This document shows positions 1 to 7,680 of a stretch of DNA of 35,263 nucleotides, one piece after another. This stretch comes from a virus. Position 1 is the stretch's first letter. The number at the start of each line of letters is the position of its first letter. The stretch is from positions 1-35,263 of the IMG/VR virus record IMGVR_UViG_3300027759_000233; one strand, given 5' to 3'. Made by a program: the position numbers and the translations under genes. The notes below the pieces were generated by a model. The model saw nothing but the letters and a program-made list of their open reading frames with translations. It was not told the DNA's origin and searched no databases.

Positions 1-32
1 TCCTATATTCTTTCATTTTATAGCCCTTTTTA

Positions 33-950
33 CTAAACTACAACCCAACGAGCGCCAGAACCTAGAGTAACTGACTGACCGCTTGCAACGGTGATTGGAC
101 CTGCTGACATGGCTGAGTAACCTGCGGCTATGGTGTAACTTGCACTTACTGTCTGGCTGTTTACATGAAGTCCATTGCTTGCAACCACATTAGAACCAGT
201 CAGCGTGTTTGGCGTAGTAACTGCTCCAGCCGTGCTTATAGTCAAGGCATCCGCTGTATTGACAGAACCGTTAACAATAAAACTGATTGCTTGGCTGTCC
301 CAAGTTCCTATGGCTAGTGGACCGCCATTTGATTCTAAAAATACCGCTGATGCAGCAGAAAATTTGTTGTTTGGATACCCTGCCGCAGAAAAACTGTAAG
401 CCGAGTTGTTTGCACCAATTTCAAGATAAGCCGAGCGATTTTCATTATTAACCGCATAAGCACCGTAACTTGTATTGCTTGAACTTGTGTTTTGTAAACT
501 CGTATAAAGATACAGTGTTTCACTTGCTGTAAAAGCCGCAATCATTCCCGTATCAGAAGTTGTTGTGTTACCAACATTCAATGAGCCAACAGTAGATGCG
601 CCAGTTGTATAGGGAATCAGAACCCTGCCATTAGCGTCTTGGTTTACCGACTTTCCAGAGGGATAGGTAACAAATACGTTTTTTGTTCCAGCAGAAAAGT
701 TAACCAACGAACCTGAGTTGCTAGAAGAAAGAACGGTTGTACGGGCTAGGGTTGTCCCTGATGAGGTGTATGTTCCTATCCCAACTTCCCACTCGGAGAG
801 TGTTTGACTTGCAATTGTGTAGTAAGTGGTGTTTGCGTTACCTACAACGGAAAATGATTGATAACCCGTAACCGCTCCAAGCAAAGTCACTGTTCCCGTA
901 CCAGTCGTTGTGGTGGTCTCATTTACTCTGTCTGCTAGTACAAGTGCCAT
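33..950 (-). CDS. Tail fibre / distal tail protein
   Basis: A 305-residue protein, complete, last gene of the leftward late operon here. The N-terminus (MALVLADRVNETTTTTGTGT, then a YQSF...EWEVGIGTYTSSGTTLART stretch to about residue 110) is the kind found at the head of many phage tail-fibre proteins. The middle is rich in Ser, Thr, Asn and Gly, as in beta-structured fibre shafts. It ends in SGQSVTLGSGARWVVV, a common C-terminal tip in such proteins. A host-contacting role is inferred from composition, family resemblance and position at the end of the structural module. No enzymatic motif is visible. Confidence 0.7.
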   Translation of the reverse strand: MALVLADRVNETTTTTGTGTVTLLGAVTGYQSFSVVGNANTTYYTIASQTLSEWEVGIGTYTSSGTTLARTTVLSSSNSGSLVNFSAGTKNVFVTYPSGKSVNQDANGRVLIPYTTGASTVGSLNVGNTTTSDTGMIAAFTASETLYLYTSLQNTSSSNTSYGAYAVNNENRSAYLEIGANNSAYSFSAAGYPNNKFSAASAVFLESNGGPLAIGTWDSQAISFIVNGSVNTADALTISTAGAVTTPNTLTGSNVVASNGLHVNSQTVSASYTIAAGYSAMSAGPITVASGQSVTLGSGARWVVV

Positions 951-959
951 ATTTTTTCC

Positions 960-1772
960 TTACGCTACCGTGTCAATGACTTGCCAATCAGCGGTTTGAC
1001 TATCATCTATATTTTGCCAGTTTGCTGTTTGACTGTCATCTATAGGTTGCCAAGAGAAGTAACCAAGTTGCCCCTGATAGCCTCTGGCAAAATTACCAGT
1101 CAAAGCCTTTGAAATACTAAACCCAGTAGTTCCAACGTTACCAGTGGCGTTTAAACCAGTTAGTGCTGCTGCCTTGCCGGGCAATATTGTTCCAACAAAC
1201 CCAGAAGCACTATTACCACTCAAAGCAACAGAAACACTCTGTCCTACTGTTCCTACGTTACCACTAGCCGCTACGCCTGTTAAATCAACTGTGATTGATG
1301 AAGTGACAGTACCAACGAATCCTGATGCAATATCGCCTGTTTGTTCTGGGGCTAGGGATGGGGTTACCGTACCCACTGCTCCAGAAGCCACAGCACCAGT
1401 CAATGCCACCGACATGGTTGGCGTAACTGTACCTATAAAACCAGATGCCACATCTCCTGTTTCTGCGGGAGATACGCTTGGTGTAACCGTTCCTACCGCA
1501 CCTGATGCTGTCCTGCCTGTTAGCGCAACAGACTGCTCTGGTGTTACCGTACCTCCAAAACCTGATGCCAAGTTGCCCGACAGAGCAACAGAGACACTAG
1601 TTGTAATTGTTCCAACTAAGCCAGAGGCGTTTAAACCAGTTAAGGCAACAGTCTCGCTGGTGGTTACCGTTCCAACAAACGCAGATGCAGAAAGCCCCGT
1701 CAGGGCGACACTAACGTCACTTGTCCCTAGACTCGCAAACGGGGATTGAGCAAAAGCGGAGATACCAAACAT
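960..1772 (-). CDS. Repeat-built tail/structural protein
   Basis: A 270-residue protein made almost wholly of eleven tandem 20-residue units between residues 22 and 241. The core pattern is (V/A)ALTGxxASGxVGTVTxxxS. A short head (MFGISAFAQSPFASLG) precedes the array, and a 29-residue tail holds a second small repeat, W-Q-x-I-D-D-S-Q-T-A-x-W, twice. Small beta-prone residues with regularly spaced Gly suggest an elongated beta-solenoid or fibre shaft; that structure is inferred. It lies between two other tail-type genes in the late operon. No catalytic motif is seen. Confidence 0.65.
   Translation of the reverse strand: MFGISAFAQSPFASLGTSDVSVALTGLSASAFVGTVTTSETVALTGLNASGLVGTITTSVSVALSGNLASGFGGTVTPEQSVALTGRTASGAVGTVTPSVSPAETGDVASGFIGTVTPTMSVALTGAVASGAVGTVTPSLAPEQTGDIASGFVGTVTSSITVDLTGVAASGNVGTVGQSVSVALSGNSASGFVGTILPGKAAALTGLNATGNVGTTGFSISKALTGNFARGYQGQLGYFSWQPIDDSQTANWQNIDDSQTADWQVIDTVA
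1050..1709 (-). repeat. Tandem 60-bp coding repeat, 11 units
   Basis: Eleven in-frame units of exactly 60 bp encode the 20-residue repeats of the surrounding gene. Units have diverged in DNA sequence, mostly at third positions and in the variable residues, while Gly, Ala-Ser-Gly and Gly-Thr-Val stay fixed. This suggests old duplication under protein-level constraint. Unit number could vary between related phages. Confidence 0.8.
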
Positions 1773-1800
1773 GGTTTAAACGGCTTTTAGCCGCCTCCGC

Positions 1801-2277
1801 TTATGTTGTAGAGATACGCAGTAAAGCGGTGCTGGTTGTGTTTGAAGGCATCGTCAACGCAAAAGTACCAGCGGTAATCGTTTGGTTACCAAATGTATAT
1901 ACGCCAACAGCCTTGTTTGACTGGGTTGAGTTATACATAAGCATCGCATTGAAAGAAGTTGTCAATGTGACGTTGGTATAACTGATACTTGCTGAAGGTG
2001 TCCAGTACGCTACACCAGCAGTTGCAGAACTGTTTGTCGAAGCAGGAGCAGTAGCGTTAGTGATTGTTACGCCACCAGCCGTGTAGTTAGTTCCAGTCAC
2101 TTCGCCTGTAGCCGAATAAACGGTAGTAGAAGCGTCAATCGTGGCGCTGGTCAAGTACAAAGCCGCCTTGAATGTGTCTGCTGTAGTTGCCGCACGGATA
2201 GGTGCTACGCCAAAGTTATGAGTTGCTGTAAGCACTTCTCCCAAGAAGGAGGTGCAGAGTGATGCTGTATTTGCCAT
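1801..2277 (-). CDS. Virion structural protein, paralogue A
   Basis: A 158-residue Ser/Thr/Ala-rich protein with no catalytic motif. It is clearly related to the product at 2475-2891: both carry D-T-(F/V)-K-x-A-L-Y, then an (A/D)xTTVYxxxxEVTxxNYTAGG block, then a MxYNxTQxNK-like segment and a hydrophobic C-terminus ending in ALxRxST. Such beta-rich proteins beside tail fibres are usually minor virion or tail components; the exact role is unknown. A 62-residue gene separates the two paralogues. Confidence 0.6.
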   Translation of the reverse strand: MANTASLCTSFLGEVLTATHNFGVAPIRAATTADTFKAALYLTSATIDASTTVYSATGEVTGTNYTAGGVTITNATAPASTNSSATAGVAYWTPSASISYTNVTLTTSFNAMLMYNSTQSNKAVGVYTFGNQTITAGTFALTMPSNTTSTALLRISTT

Positions 2278-2289
2278 GATGTTTCCCTG

Positions 2290-2478
2290 TTAGAAAGTGC
2301 CTACTTCGCCACCGATAGGTAACGAGCGTTTTAGTGTTACATGGGCAGAGCGATGAACCATTTCACCTTCCAGCCAGTATTCAACCCAAGTGGTTAATTC
2401 GTTGTCGTCCTCAAATGTCCCCTCACGCTTTTCTAGCAGAGAGTCATCCATGTCGCCTTTAGTGGTGGTTACTATCAA
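2290..2478 (-). CDS. Small hypothetical protein in tail operon
   Basis: A 62-residue acidic protein (MIVTTTKGDMDDSLLEKREGTF...), with a Trp/Tyr/Glu-rich middle (TTWVEYWLEGEMVHRSAHVTL). It sits between the two paralogous virion proteins and overlaps the end of the upstream gene by four bases, so translation is probably coupled. I do not recognise the family. Conserved placement suggests a small virion or assembly part, but nothing in the sequence proves it. Confidence 0.55.
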   Translation of the reverse strand: MIVTTTKGDMDDSLLEKREGTFEDDNELTTWVEYWLEGEMVHRSAHVTLKRSLPIGGEVGTF

Positions 2479-2891
2479 CTTGTACTCCTTATTAAAGCAC
2501 TGGTAACTGTGTTTGCTGGCAATGTAACTACAAAGTTTGGACCAGCGGTTTTGTCTGAGCCAAAATTCAGTATTGCTATGGATTTATTGCCTTGTGTTGC
2601 ATTGTAAATTAATGCTCCTCTACAAGTAAAGGAAACGTTAGTCCATGACACATTGTCAAAACTTACATACACCGTGCCGTTACTTTGATTGACGGTAACG
2701 TTTGTACAGACTTTACCGCCAGCGGTGTAGTTAGCAGAGGTCACCTCACTTGTTGATGCATACACGGTAGTGTTGGCATCTAGATTTGCATCTGCTGTGT
2801 ACAGCGCCATCTTTACGGTGTCCGTGCTCAAGTCTTGTACGCCCTTGAACATGTCCACTATAAATGAGGTGGTAATGGTTTGAACAATCAT
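2475..2891 (-). CDS. Virion structural protein, paralogue B
   Basis: A 138-residue protein related to the one at 1801-2277 (shared blocks DTVKMALY, TTVYxxxxEVTxANYTAGG, ALIYNATQGNK, and a C-terminus ending ALIRSTS). It starts with MIVQTITTSFIVDMFKGVQDL. The start overlaps the stop of the upstream adaptor gene by four bases. Beta-rich composition and position next to adaptors and fibres suggest a tail or appendage component. Function beyond that is unknown. Confidence 0.6.
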   Translation of the reverse strand: MIVQTITTSFIVDMFKGVQDLSTDTVKMALYTADANLDANTTVYASTSEVTSANYTAGGKVCTNVTVNQSNGTVYVSFDNVSWTNVSFTCRGALIYNATQGNKSIAILNFGSDKTAGPNFVVTLPANTVTSALIRSTS

Positions 2892-3550
2892 GTGACAGGA
2901 TATTTAGGTAAGCCGTCACGATAAGCATCGCCCTTCTCCTTGGCATCGCCAAGTTGTTTGAGAAGAGCCATAGATTCATCCGCACGAGATTTATAAAGAA
3001 CAACCAAGTCCTGCTCGCCTTTCATGTATGTGATGGCTTCCATCAAACACATATTGAGCAAAGCGGTATCAAAGTTATCGCCCAGCCATGTTGTATTGGC
3101 AGTAACAATTGACTCAGGATAGTAGAAATAATGCAATTCCATCTTGTATGCCACATCTGGGGTGGGAGCAAGGATGAAAGACAGTTCTGTAGGATTGCCC
3201 GTTTGAGGTCCAAAAAGACCGTAATACATGGGTAACCCAGTATCTTTAGGATTTGGGTAGGCTTGGCGTATAAAGTTAACGTCTTTATTTAGAAGATACG
3301 TATAGTTTTCGTTACTCAAGCCGTAGTTTTCAATGACAGCCAAGGAAAAAGTAGACAAATAATCGTCAGGAGCAGATAGGTAACGATTGTTTACCGTACA
3401 GTTTCCTATGGAATTCTTACGCAAAGATGGCAACTGAACAGAGTTGTAAATCTTCTGTTCTGCTTGCTGAATGAAGCGGTTTACATCGACTGTCGGAAAA
3501 GTGTTTTCCGTGTAATCCTGTATAGCCGTTACCAATTGTGCGTAATTCAT
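2888..3550 (-). CDS. Head-tail adaptor / connector-like protein
   Basis: A 220-residue protein. The N-terminal stretch (MNYAQLVTAIQDYTENTF, then a helix with FIQQAEQKIY) and a later YLSAPDDYL-type segment resemble phage head-to-tail adaptor or tail-tube-attachment proteins that bind below the portal in short-tailed phages. The C-terminal half is mainly helical with MCLMEAITYMKGEQDL. It would act in the virion neck. A second adaptor-like protein lies at 4439-5383, consistent with a two-ring neck. Family assignment is from pattern recognition only. Confidence 0.6.
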   Translation of the reverse strand: MNYAQLVTAIQDYTENTFPTVDVNRFIQQAEQKIYNSVQLPSLRKNSIGNCTVNNRYLSAPDDYLSTFSLAVIENYGLSNENYTYLLNKDVNFIRQAYPNPKDTGLPMYYGLFGPQTGNPTELSFILAPTPDVAYKMELHYFYYPESIVTANTTWLGDNFDTALLNMCLMEAITYMKGEQDLVVLYKSRADESMALLKQLGDAKEKGDAYRDGLPKYPVT

Positions 3551-3560
3551 CGTTTAAACC

Positions 3561-3815
3561 TTATGCCATCGGACCACGACTCATCGTGCCCTTGGTGGCT
3601 GCGCCTGTTCCACGCATTTTGATACCAGATGTCTTTGTCTCTGGGTAGTTACCCTTACTAATACCAGCGACAGATGGGTTCATCTTGTTCATAAACTCAG
3701 CACCAGTCTCGGTTGGAACTGTTGCAGACATGGCTTTGCCATCCATAGTGTGTGGCTTGGCATAGACGCTGGCATCGCCAACTTCTTTGCCCATCATTTT
3801 TTTAGAGAAACCCAT
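3561..3815 (-). CDS. Small basic hypothetical virion-cluster protein
   Basis: An 84-residue Lys/Gly/Met-rich protein (MGFSKKMMGKEVGDASVYAKPHTMDGKAMS...), ending TKGTMSRGPMA. Its start codon overlaps the stop of the upstream gene (TAATG), implying coupled translation. It belongs to the run of small basic, low-complexity proteins in the structural arm. These may be packaged with DNA or added to the virion, but no domain is recognisable here. Confidence 0.55.
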   Translation of the reverse strand: MGFSKKMMGKEVGDASVYAKPHTMDGKAMSATVPTETGAEFMNKMNPSVAGISKGNYPETKTSGIKMRGTGAATKGTMSRGPMA

Positions 3816-3997
3816 TATCGACCCCTTTGATTAGCAGCACGTGCCAAGTTACGACCCATAGTCTTATAGTTGCTGTTTAAACTGCTCTTGGCGGATTTTG
3901 GTCCTTTGTCAATAATCTTTTTTCCATCATTTGGAAAGACCTGTGCATCGGTTTTACCTCTGCTGGCTACGCCATCTGCTGTTTTTTTGTATCCCAT
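3815..3997 (-). CDS. Small basic protein with ADGxAxRGKT motif
   Basis: A 60-residue Lys/Arg-rich protein (MGYKKTADGVASRGKTDAQVF...). Its N-terminal TADGVASRGKT resembles the ADGIAQRGKTRGK peptide that ends three other genes in this operon, so the peptide is shared but here sits at the N-terminus. Basic throughout, no cysteine or enzyme motif. The stop overlaps the next start. Function unknown; a virion- or DNA-associated role is inferred from context. Confidence 0.5.
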   Translation of the reverse strand: MGYKKTADGVASRGKTDAQVFPNDGKKIIDKGPKSAKSSLNSNYKTMGRNLARAANQRGR

Positions 3998-4006
3998 TTT
4001 CTACTC

Positions 4007-4435
4007 CTAACTGGTTGAAATTGTTACCGTACCTATCTGAAAAGATAATACCAAACTGTTGGGTGTAAGACTAGCATCAAAGCCTTGTGAACCACCTACA
4101 GGATTCCATCCCCATTCAAATACTCGACTGCCGCCCTCTGGGTAACCATTGGCATTTTGTGCCGTTGTATTACTGTTAGAAACCTGCAATCCGCTATTAC
4201 CAGACATCTGGTAACTCACATCTGGTCTAGGCTCCAAAACCGCCTGTGGGTCAAACACTGGGTACATACCCAGAGATAACTGTGGCTGGTCGGGGTCCCA
4301 ACACTCAGGACAAACCTTAATGTTATAAAGGCGGGTCTTGATGATTTCCTTCTTCAACTCCTTGAGCATGTAGCGCTGACCGCACCTGTCACACTCGGCA
4401 ATTGAATGTTTACCTGATGCGTAAGCGTTTGCCAT
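4007..4435 (-). CDS. Zinc-ribbon structural-cluster protein
   Basis: A 142-residue protein with a four-cysteine zinc ribbon near the N-terminus (C15-x2-C18 in CDRCGQRY, C42-x2-C45 in CPEC), then a Pro/Gly-rich linker and a C-terminal part with VFEWGWNPVGGS and beta-prone residues. The zinc site is visible; its ligand is not. It is next to the adaptor gene at 4439-5383, with three bases between. A neck or tail-assembly role is inferred. An HNH nuclease was considered, but no His-Asn-His pattern is present. Confidence 0.6.
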   Translation of the reverse strand: MANAYASGKHSIAECDRCGQRYMLKELKKEIIKTRLYNIKVCPECWDPDQPQLSLGMYPVFDPQAVLEPRPDVSYQMSGNSGLQVSNSNTTAQNANGYPEGGSRVFEWGWNPVGGSQGFDASLTPNSLVLSFQIGTVTISTS

Positions 4436-4438
4436 TTT

Positions 4439-5383
4439 TTAACTAAAGAACATTTGACGAGGAACAAGCCGCAATGAGGCTTTCTCTCTGTCTTCTTGAG
4501 ATGCAACTAGCCACGCCTCGTCATACATTTGTTTGAGCATTTGAACCCTGTTTTGCGCTTCTGGGTTCTTTACTGACAATTGATACGCCAAAGCAGCAAT
4601 CATGCATGGCAAAAAGCGGAAAGGAATGTCCTCAACCTGAGTTCCAGACCCAGTATCTTGCACCCTACGCATGCGCCAGTACACCAATGTGTAGTCTCCG
4701 CCATCGTTAGGAGTGGGCCAAACGCTTACAGTCGGCAAATTCTGCTGGTAAATCGTTGCTCCAGAGGCGTGTATAGCGGCAGTTGTATTATTTTGACCAC
4801 GAGCACACAACTGCAACTGGTTATTTGCAATGCTGGTGTAGTAAATGGTCTCTGCGCCAACCTGAATGTAGCCAGAAGCGGCTAAATCAACAGTCGAGTT
4901 GACTTGGATGTTAGTGTCCGTTGCGCTGATACCCGTTACTGTGCCGTTTGAACCATTCCCAAGCACGGTAGCGTTGGTTAAGTTGGTCATTCCAGACTGA
5001 CGGTTGATATACAACTGGATTGGACGACCATTTGCCAACTTATTGGGGATTTGTAGGTACGTTACCGCAGAAATACGGGTAATACTGATGTCAATCTGGT
5101 TTGTAGTGCCTTGATTCTGGCGTACAACGTGGTCTAGGAGGTCAATTGTGTCCACGGGAAGGGGGTAGGCTACCTGACCCGTTACAAGCGGTATCTCGCC
5201 CTCTTCTACCGTCCACAAATTGATGCCTCGACTAGCCCAATCCATCGTAATCAGGTTAAGACTACGCCTAGCGGTGCGTAACTGATAGCCAGTACGCATT
5301 TCAATTCCACAACGCTCATACGCCTCTTCCGCAATTTCATTGAAATCGAGGTTAAACGTTGATGTTCCGCTAGTATTTGCCAT
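4439..5383 (-). CDS. Head-to-tail adaptor (tail tubular/gp4-like)
   Basis: A 314-residue protein. The N-terminus (FNEIAEEAYERCGIEMRTGYQLRTARRSLNLITMDWASRGINLWTVEE) is typical of head-completion adaptors of podovirus-like phages, with a helical hairpin that packs against the portal. The middle (residues about 135-215) is an Asn/Thr/Gly-rich beta insertion. The C-terminal part (PFRFLPCMIAALAYQLSVKNPEAQNRVQMLKQMYDEAW) is again helical. It would join the portal ring to the tail. This is one of the better cues that the particle is short-tailed. Confidence 0.68.
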   Translation of the reverse strand: MANTSGTSTFNLDFNEIAEEAYERCGIEMRTGYQLRTARRSLNLITMDWASRGINLWTVEEGEIPLVTGQVAYPLPVDTIDLLDHVVRQNQGTTNQIDISITRISAVTYLQIPNKLANGRPIQLYINRQSGMTNLTNATVLGNGSNGTVTGISATDTNIQVNSTVDLAASGYIQVGAETIYYTSIANNQLQLCARGQNNTTAAIHASGATIYQQNLPTVSVWPTPNDGGDYTLVYWRMRRVQDTGSGTQVEDIPFRFLPCMIAALAYQLSVKNPEAQNRVQMLKQMYDEAWLVASQEDREKASLRLVPRQMFFS

Positions 5384-5617
5384 TTATCTAAACCCTGCTG
5401 TTTTCTTTGCTATGCTTTTTGGCTGGGCTACAAACTGTTTGCCCTTGGCTTTACCTGCTCGCTTTGCTTTTGTCGTTGCCGCATACTCTTTAGAACTTAA
5501 AGACTTGATTGCCGCCTCTGGCAAATAGCGCTCGCCTGTTTTTGATGAAGGCTTTCCCGACTTGGTACGCCACTTCTGGTCGCCCCAATCTTTAAGGGAT
5601 TGCTGTGGCGCTTTCAA
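5384..5617 (-). CDS. Small basic phage protein
   Basis: A 77-residue, strongly basic protein (MKAPQQSLKDWGDQKWRTKSGKPSSKTGERYLPEAAIKSLSSKEYAATTKAKRAGKAKGKQF...). The SLKxWGxQxWRTKSGK and LSSxEYAATT blocks are familiar from small proteins encoded in many environmental phages near 91-residue WSARKAQL proteins such as the one just upstream. It overlaps that gene by four bases. High Lys/Arg content suggests DNA or RNA binding, perhaps inside the capsid; this is inference. Confidence 0.6.
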   Translation of the reverse strand: MKAPQQSLKDWGDQKWRTKSGKPSSKTGERYLPEAAIKSLSSKEYAATTKAKRAGKAKGKQFVAQPKSIAKKTAGFR

Positions 5618-5889
5618 TCTTTATAACCCCCACCCGCTGCCTTGTATTTCTTGGCAACTAACTGTGCTTTACGTGCAGACCATTGTCCTGCACCTGTACC
5701 TTGCGTGGCTGCGGCTTTTACTTGAGACAAAATCCTCTTGCGAAGACTTGGCTTTGTGTAATTGCCAGCGGCATTAACCTTCCCGCCTTCTTTATATTGA
5801 GTAAAGTCGGTGTCATCCCTACGAGCGGTTTTAACGCCTTTGGGCATCTTGGAAGGGCTAATAGCGCCCATACCACGTGAGGCTCTCAT
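5614..5889 (-). CDS. Small basic WSARKAQL-motif phage protein
   Basis: A 91-residue basic protein (MRASRGMGAISPSKMPKG..., EGGKVNAAGNYTKPSLRKRI, then GQWSARKAQLVAKKYKAAGGGY). The WSARKAQL...YKxxGGGY block recurs in small phage and giant-virus proteins (a DUF5872-like family, from memory). It directly follows the 123-residue gene with no gap and overlaps the next gene by four bases. Function is unknown; the charge and position in the late operon suggest a virion nucleic-acid-binding protein. Confidence 0.6.
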   Translation of the reverse strand: MRASRGMGAISPSKMPKGVKTARRDDTDFTQYKEGGKVNAAGNYTKPSLRKRILSQVKAAATQGTGAGQWSARKAQLVAKKYKAAGGGYKD

Positions 5890-6261
5890 TTAAACCATCT
5901 TTCCACGGGTTTTACCACGCTCGGCACAGCCATCAGCACGTTTAGAAGCAGTCATACCGCCTTTAGCCATTGGTTTGCGGTACATCAAAGCCGCACCACC
6001 GCCAGTTTCAGCGGAAGTAAAGTTAGCCTTCTTTGCTTTTTCAGCAAATGACTTTGGTTTTGGTCTTGCCTTTGGTTTTTCCTTCTGGGTGTTGTACAAC
6101 TCGCCAGTCTCTGGATTACGTTTCAGGCGAGAGTTAACTGCGCCTGTTTCGTCTTCCACGCCCATGCCACGTGTATTTCGCACTTCAGCAGTTTCTGGAA
6201 TCTCCATTTCGATGTCCATAGCATCGGTCAAACCACCATCGTCATAACGTCTTTTTTTCAT
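5890..6261 (-). CDS. Basic protein ending in RGKTRGK tail
   Basis: A 123-residue protein with an acidic N-terminal third (MKKRRYDDGGLTDAMDIEMEIPETAE), a Lys/Pro-rich middle, and the tail KGGMTASKRADGCAERGKTRGKMV. That tail is nearly identical to the C-termini of the products at 7109-7678 and 7681-7992, although the rest of these proteins is unrelated. A common tail suggests a shared address or interaction, for example virion incorporation. No enzyme motif is seen. Confidence 0.6.
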   Translation of the reverse strand: MKKRRYDDGGLTDAMDIEMEIPETAEVRNTRGMGVEDETGAVNSRLKRNPETGELYNTQKEKPKARPKPKSFAEKAKKANFTSAETGGGAALMYRKPMAKGGMTASKRADGCAERGKTRGKMV

Positions 6262-6270
6262 GTCAATCTC

Positions 6271-6849
6271 CTAGCAGTAACGTTTACCAGAACCACCACC
6301 AGCCATCTTAATCATCTTGCCTTTGGTGAGACCTTTTGTAGCAACACCATTGATGTTGCCGGGATTGGTTTTAACTTTGCCCATGCTAGTCATGCCGCCA
6401 GAAGCCATCTTCTTGGTTGAGCCGCCTTTTTTCATTGGCATAGTAGGAGCGGGAGCGCCAGCAGGAGCCATTCCAGCGGGCATTGCAGGACGGGCAGCGC
6501 CACCCATCATTGCGGCTTTCTTCTTAGCCATCATTGCCGCCATACGTGGGTCAGGCATTCCACCAGCCGCCATCTTTTTGACGTTGCCGCCTTTTTTAAG
6601 TTTGGACAGATTGGTGTGTTCGCCTTTGTGCGCTTGCTTGTCATGCATAGCAACCGCCCGTTTAATCATTTTCTTGTCTTGTGCTAAGTCTGCGTTTTTC
6701 ATTTCGCCACCCTTCTTAAATGTTTTGCCTTTATCGGCTTTACTAAACTCTTTGCCCACTGACTGTGGGACTCCTGCTTTCTTAGCAAACTCTGGGTTGT
6801 TAGCCACCGCAGCCATGAAATTATGTTGTTTTTTGCTAGTGCTTGGCAT
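6271..6849 (-). CDS. Lys/Met/Ala-rich low-complexity basic protein
   Basis: A 192-residue basic protein. The N-terminal SKKQHNFMAAVANNPEFAKKAGVPQSVGKEFSKADKGK resembles small phage proteins in which a SKxQxxFM helix leads a Lys/Gly tail (DUF3008-like, tentative). After residue 45 it is low complexity, with KKGG repeated three times, a Pro/Ala/Met stretch, and a C-terminal GVATKGLTKGKM that echoes the shared tail of neighbours. It starts at a TAATG overlap. The charge suggests nucleic-acid contact; the role is unknown. Confidence 0.6.
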   Translation of the reverse strand: MPSTSKKQHNFMAAVANNPEFAKKAGVPQSVGKEFSKADKGKTFKKGGEMKNADLAQDKKMIKRAVAMHDKQAHKGEHTNLSKLKKGGNVKKMAAGGMPDPRMAAMMAKKKAAMMGGAARPAMPAGMAPAGAPAPTMPMKKGGSTKKMASGGMTSMGKVKTNPGNINGVATKGLTKGKMIKMAGGGSGKRYC

Positions 6850-7109
6850 TATCTTCCCGCTTGAATAAGTTGGTCAATTTTTGCTTCAAGCCTGTTAAAG
6901 CGCTGGTCAATGTGGTCAGTAATTCGTTGAACTTCTGCTTGAGTAATGTAATCACGGGCAATCTCCTCACGAGTAATGTTTAAAAGGCGCTCGACACGTC
7001 TTATGTCTTCGCCTACGTCTTTTACTTGACCAAGTTTCTCTTTGAGAAAAAAGCCAAAGCCACCCATCACAATGGAGAGGACGGCTGACCAAATTAGATT
7101 AATGTCCAT
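6849..7109 (-). CDS. Membrane-anchored coiled-coil protein, holin candidate
   Basis: An 86-residue protein with one N-terminal transmembrane segment (LIWSAVLSIVMGGFGFFL) followed by a charged coiled coil (VKDVGEDIRRVERLLN...RFNRLEAKIDQLIQ). I chose the ATG at 7109, which overlaps the upstream stop as TAATG and lies eight bases after GGAAAG; the in-frame ATG two codons earlier is too close to that site. Similar small proteins are often annotated as lysis-associated or holin-like in environmental phages, but no endolysin is adjacent. The topology could equally suit a membrane-tethered regulator. Confidence 0.55.
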   Translation of the reverse strand: MDINLIWSAVLSIVMGGFGFFLKEKLGQVKDVGEDIRRVERLLNITREEIARDYITQAEVQRITDHIDQRFNRLEAKIDQLIQAGR

Positions 7110-7678
7110 TAGCATATCTTTCCACGTGTTTTACCACGTTGTGCTATACCGTCTGCTCTTTTGGAGGCGGTAACTTTGCCGCCTTTAGAAAAAGGAACTT
7201 GGTAGGAAAGGTTTGCAGACTTATCTTGTCCACTCTTTCCAAGGGAAGCCATCAATTTCCCAGACCCAATGTCTCGGCTGTAGTTAATGTTTTTACCGCC
7301 ACCAACCTTTTCTCCACGATTAACAATCTCGTTTAAACCGCCAGACAAGCGTCCACCAAGGAAAGGCATGTCGCCTCTTAGTTCTCTAAACTGTGTGTGT
7401 GGGTCTAAATTAGAGCGGGAGATGCCAGCGGAAACTGAGCCTTCTCCAATAGGTTGTCTGTATGCCGCTTTTATGTTGGCTGGGGAATAGTCTTCCCGTT
7501 TAGAGCCACCAATGTTTTCTTGTTCTGTTTTGCCTAGATTAGTTTGTAAAGACAAACCGTTCTTTTCAGCACGAAGTCCTGCCGAAGTACTTTCGGCTGA
7601 ACCTTGTTTGTACTTCCCAGTATAAGGACGAACTAACGACTCATCGTCATCGCCAGAGTACTTCTTGACTTTTTTCAT
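7109..7678 (-). CDS. Beta-rich protein ending in RGKTRGK tail
   Basis: About 189 residues. I prefer the ATG at 7678 to a TTG two codons earlier. Residues about 25-165 alternate short polar and hydrophobic strands (ENGLSLQTNLGK, SVSAGISRSNL, KLMASLGKSGQ, SANLSYQVPF), which resembles a beta-barrel or beta-hairpin repeat protein. It ends KGGKVTASKRADGIAQRGKTRGKIC, the tail shared with 5890-6261 and 7681-7992. No catalytic residues are evident. It overlaps the next start. Virion association is inferred from the operon. Confidence 0.55.
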   Translation of the reverse strand: MKKVKKYSGDDDESLVRPYTGKYKQGSAESTSAGLRAEKNGLSLQTNLGKTEQENIGGSKREDYSPANIKAAYRQPIGEGSVSAGISRSNLDPHTQFRELRGDMPFLGGRLSGGLNEIVNRGEKVGGGKNINYSRDIGSGKLMASLGKSGQDKSANLSYQVPFSKGGKVTASKRADGIAQRGKTRGKIC

Positions 7679-7680
7679 TG

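Noticed and set aside
1050-1709. CRISPR array
   Set aside because: The 60-bp units are contiguous coding repeats without unique spacers, and no cas genes are present.
1144-1749. Plus-strand 201-residue frame opposite the repeat protein
   Set aside because: Its regular repeats (TVPTxPxA) are only the complement of the 60-bp coding repeats; the minus-strand gene fits the operon.
6317-6868. Long plus-strand frame opposite the basic low-complexity gene
   Set aside because: It is a Pro/Ala/Leu-rich mirror of the Lys/Met/Ala-rich minus-strand gene, with no ribosome site and against the operon direction.
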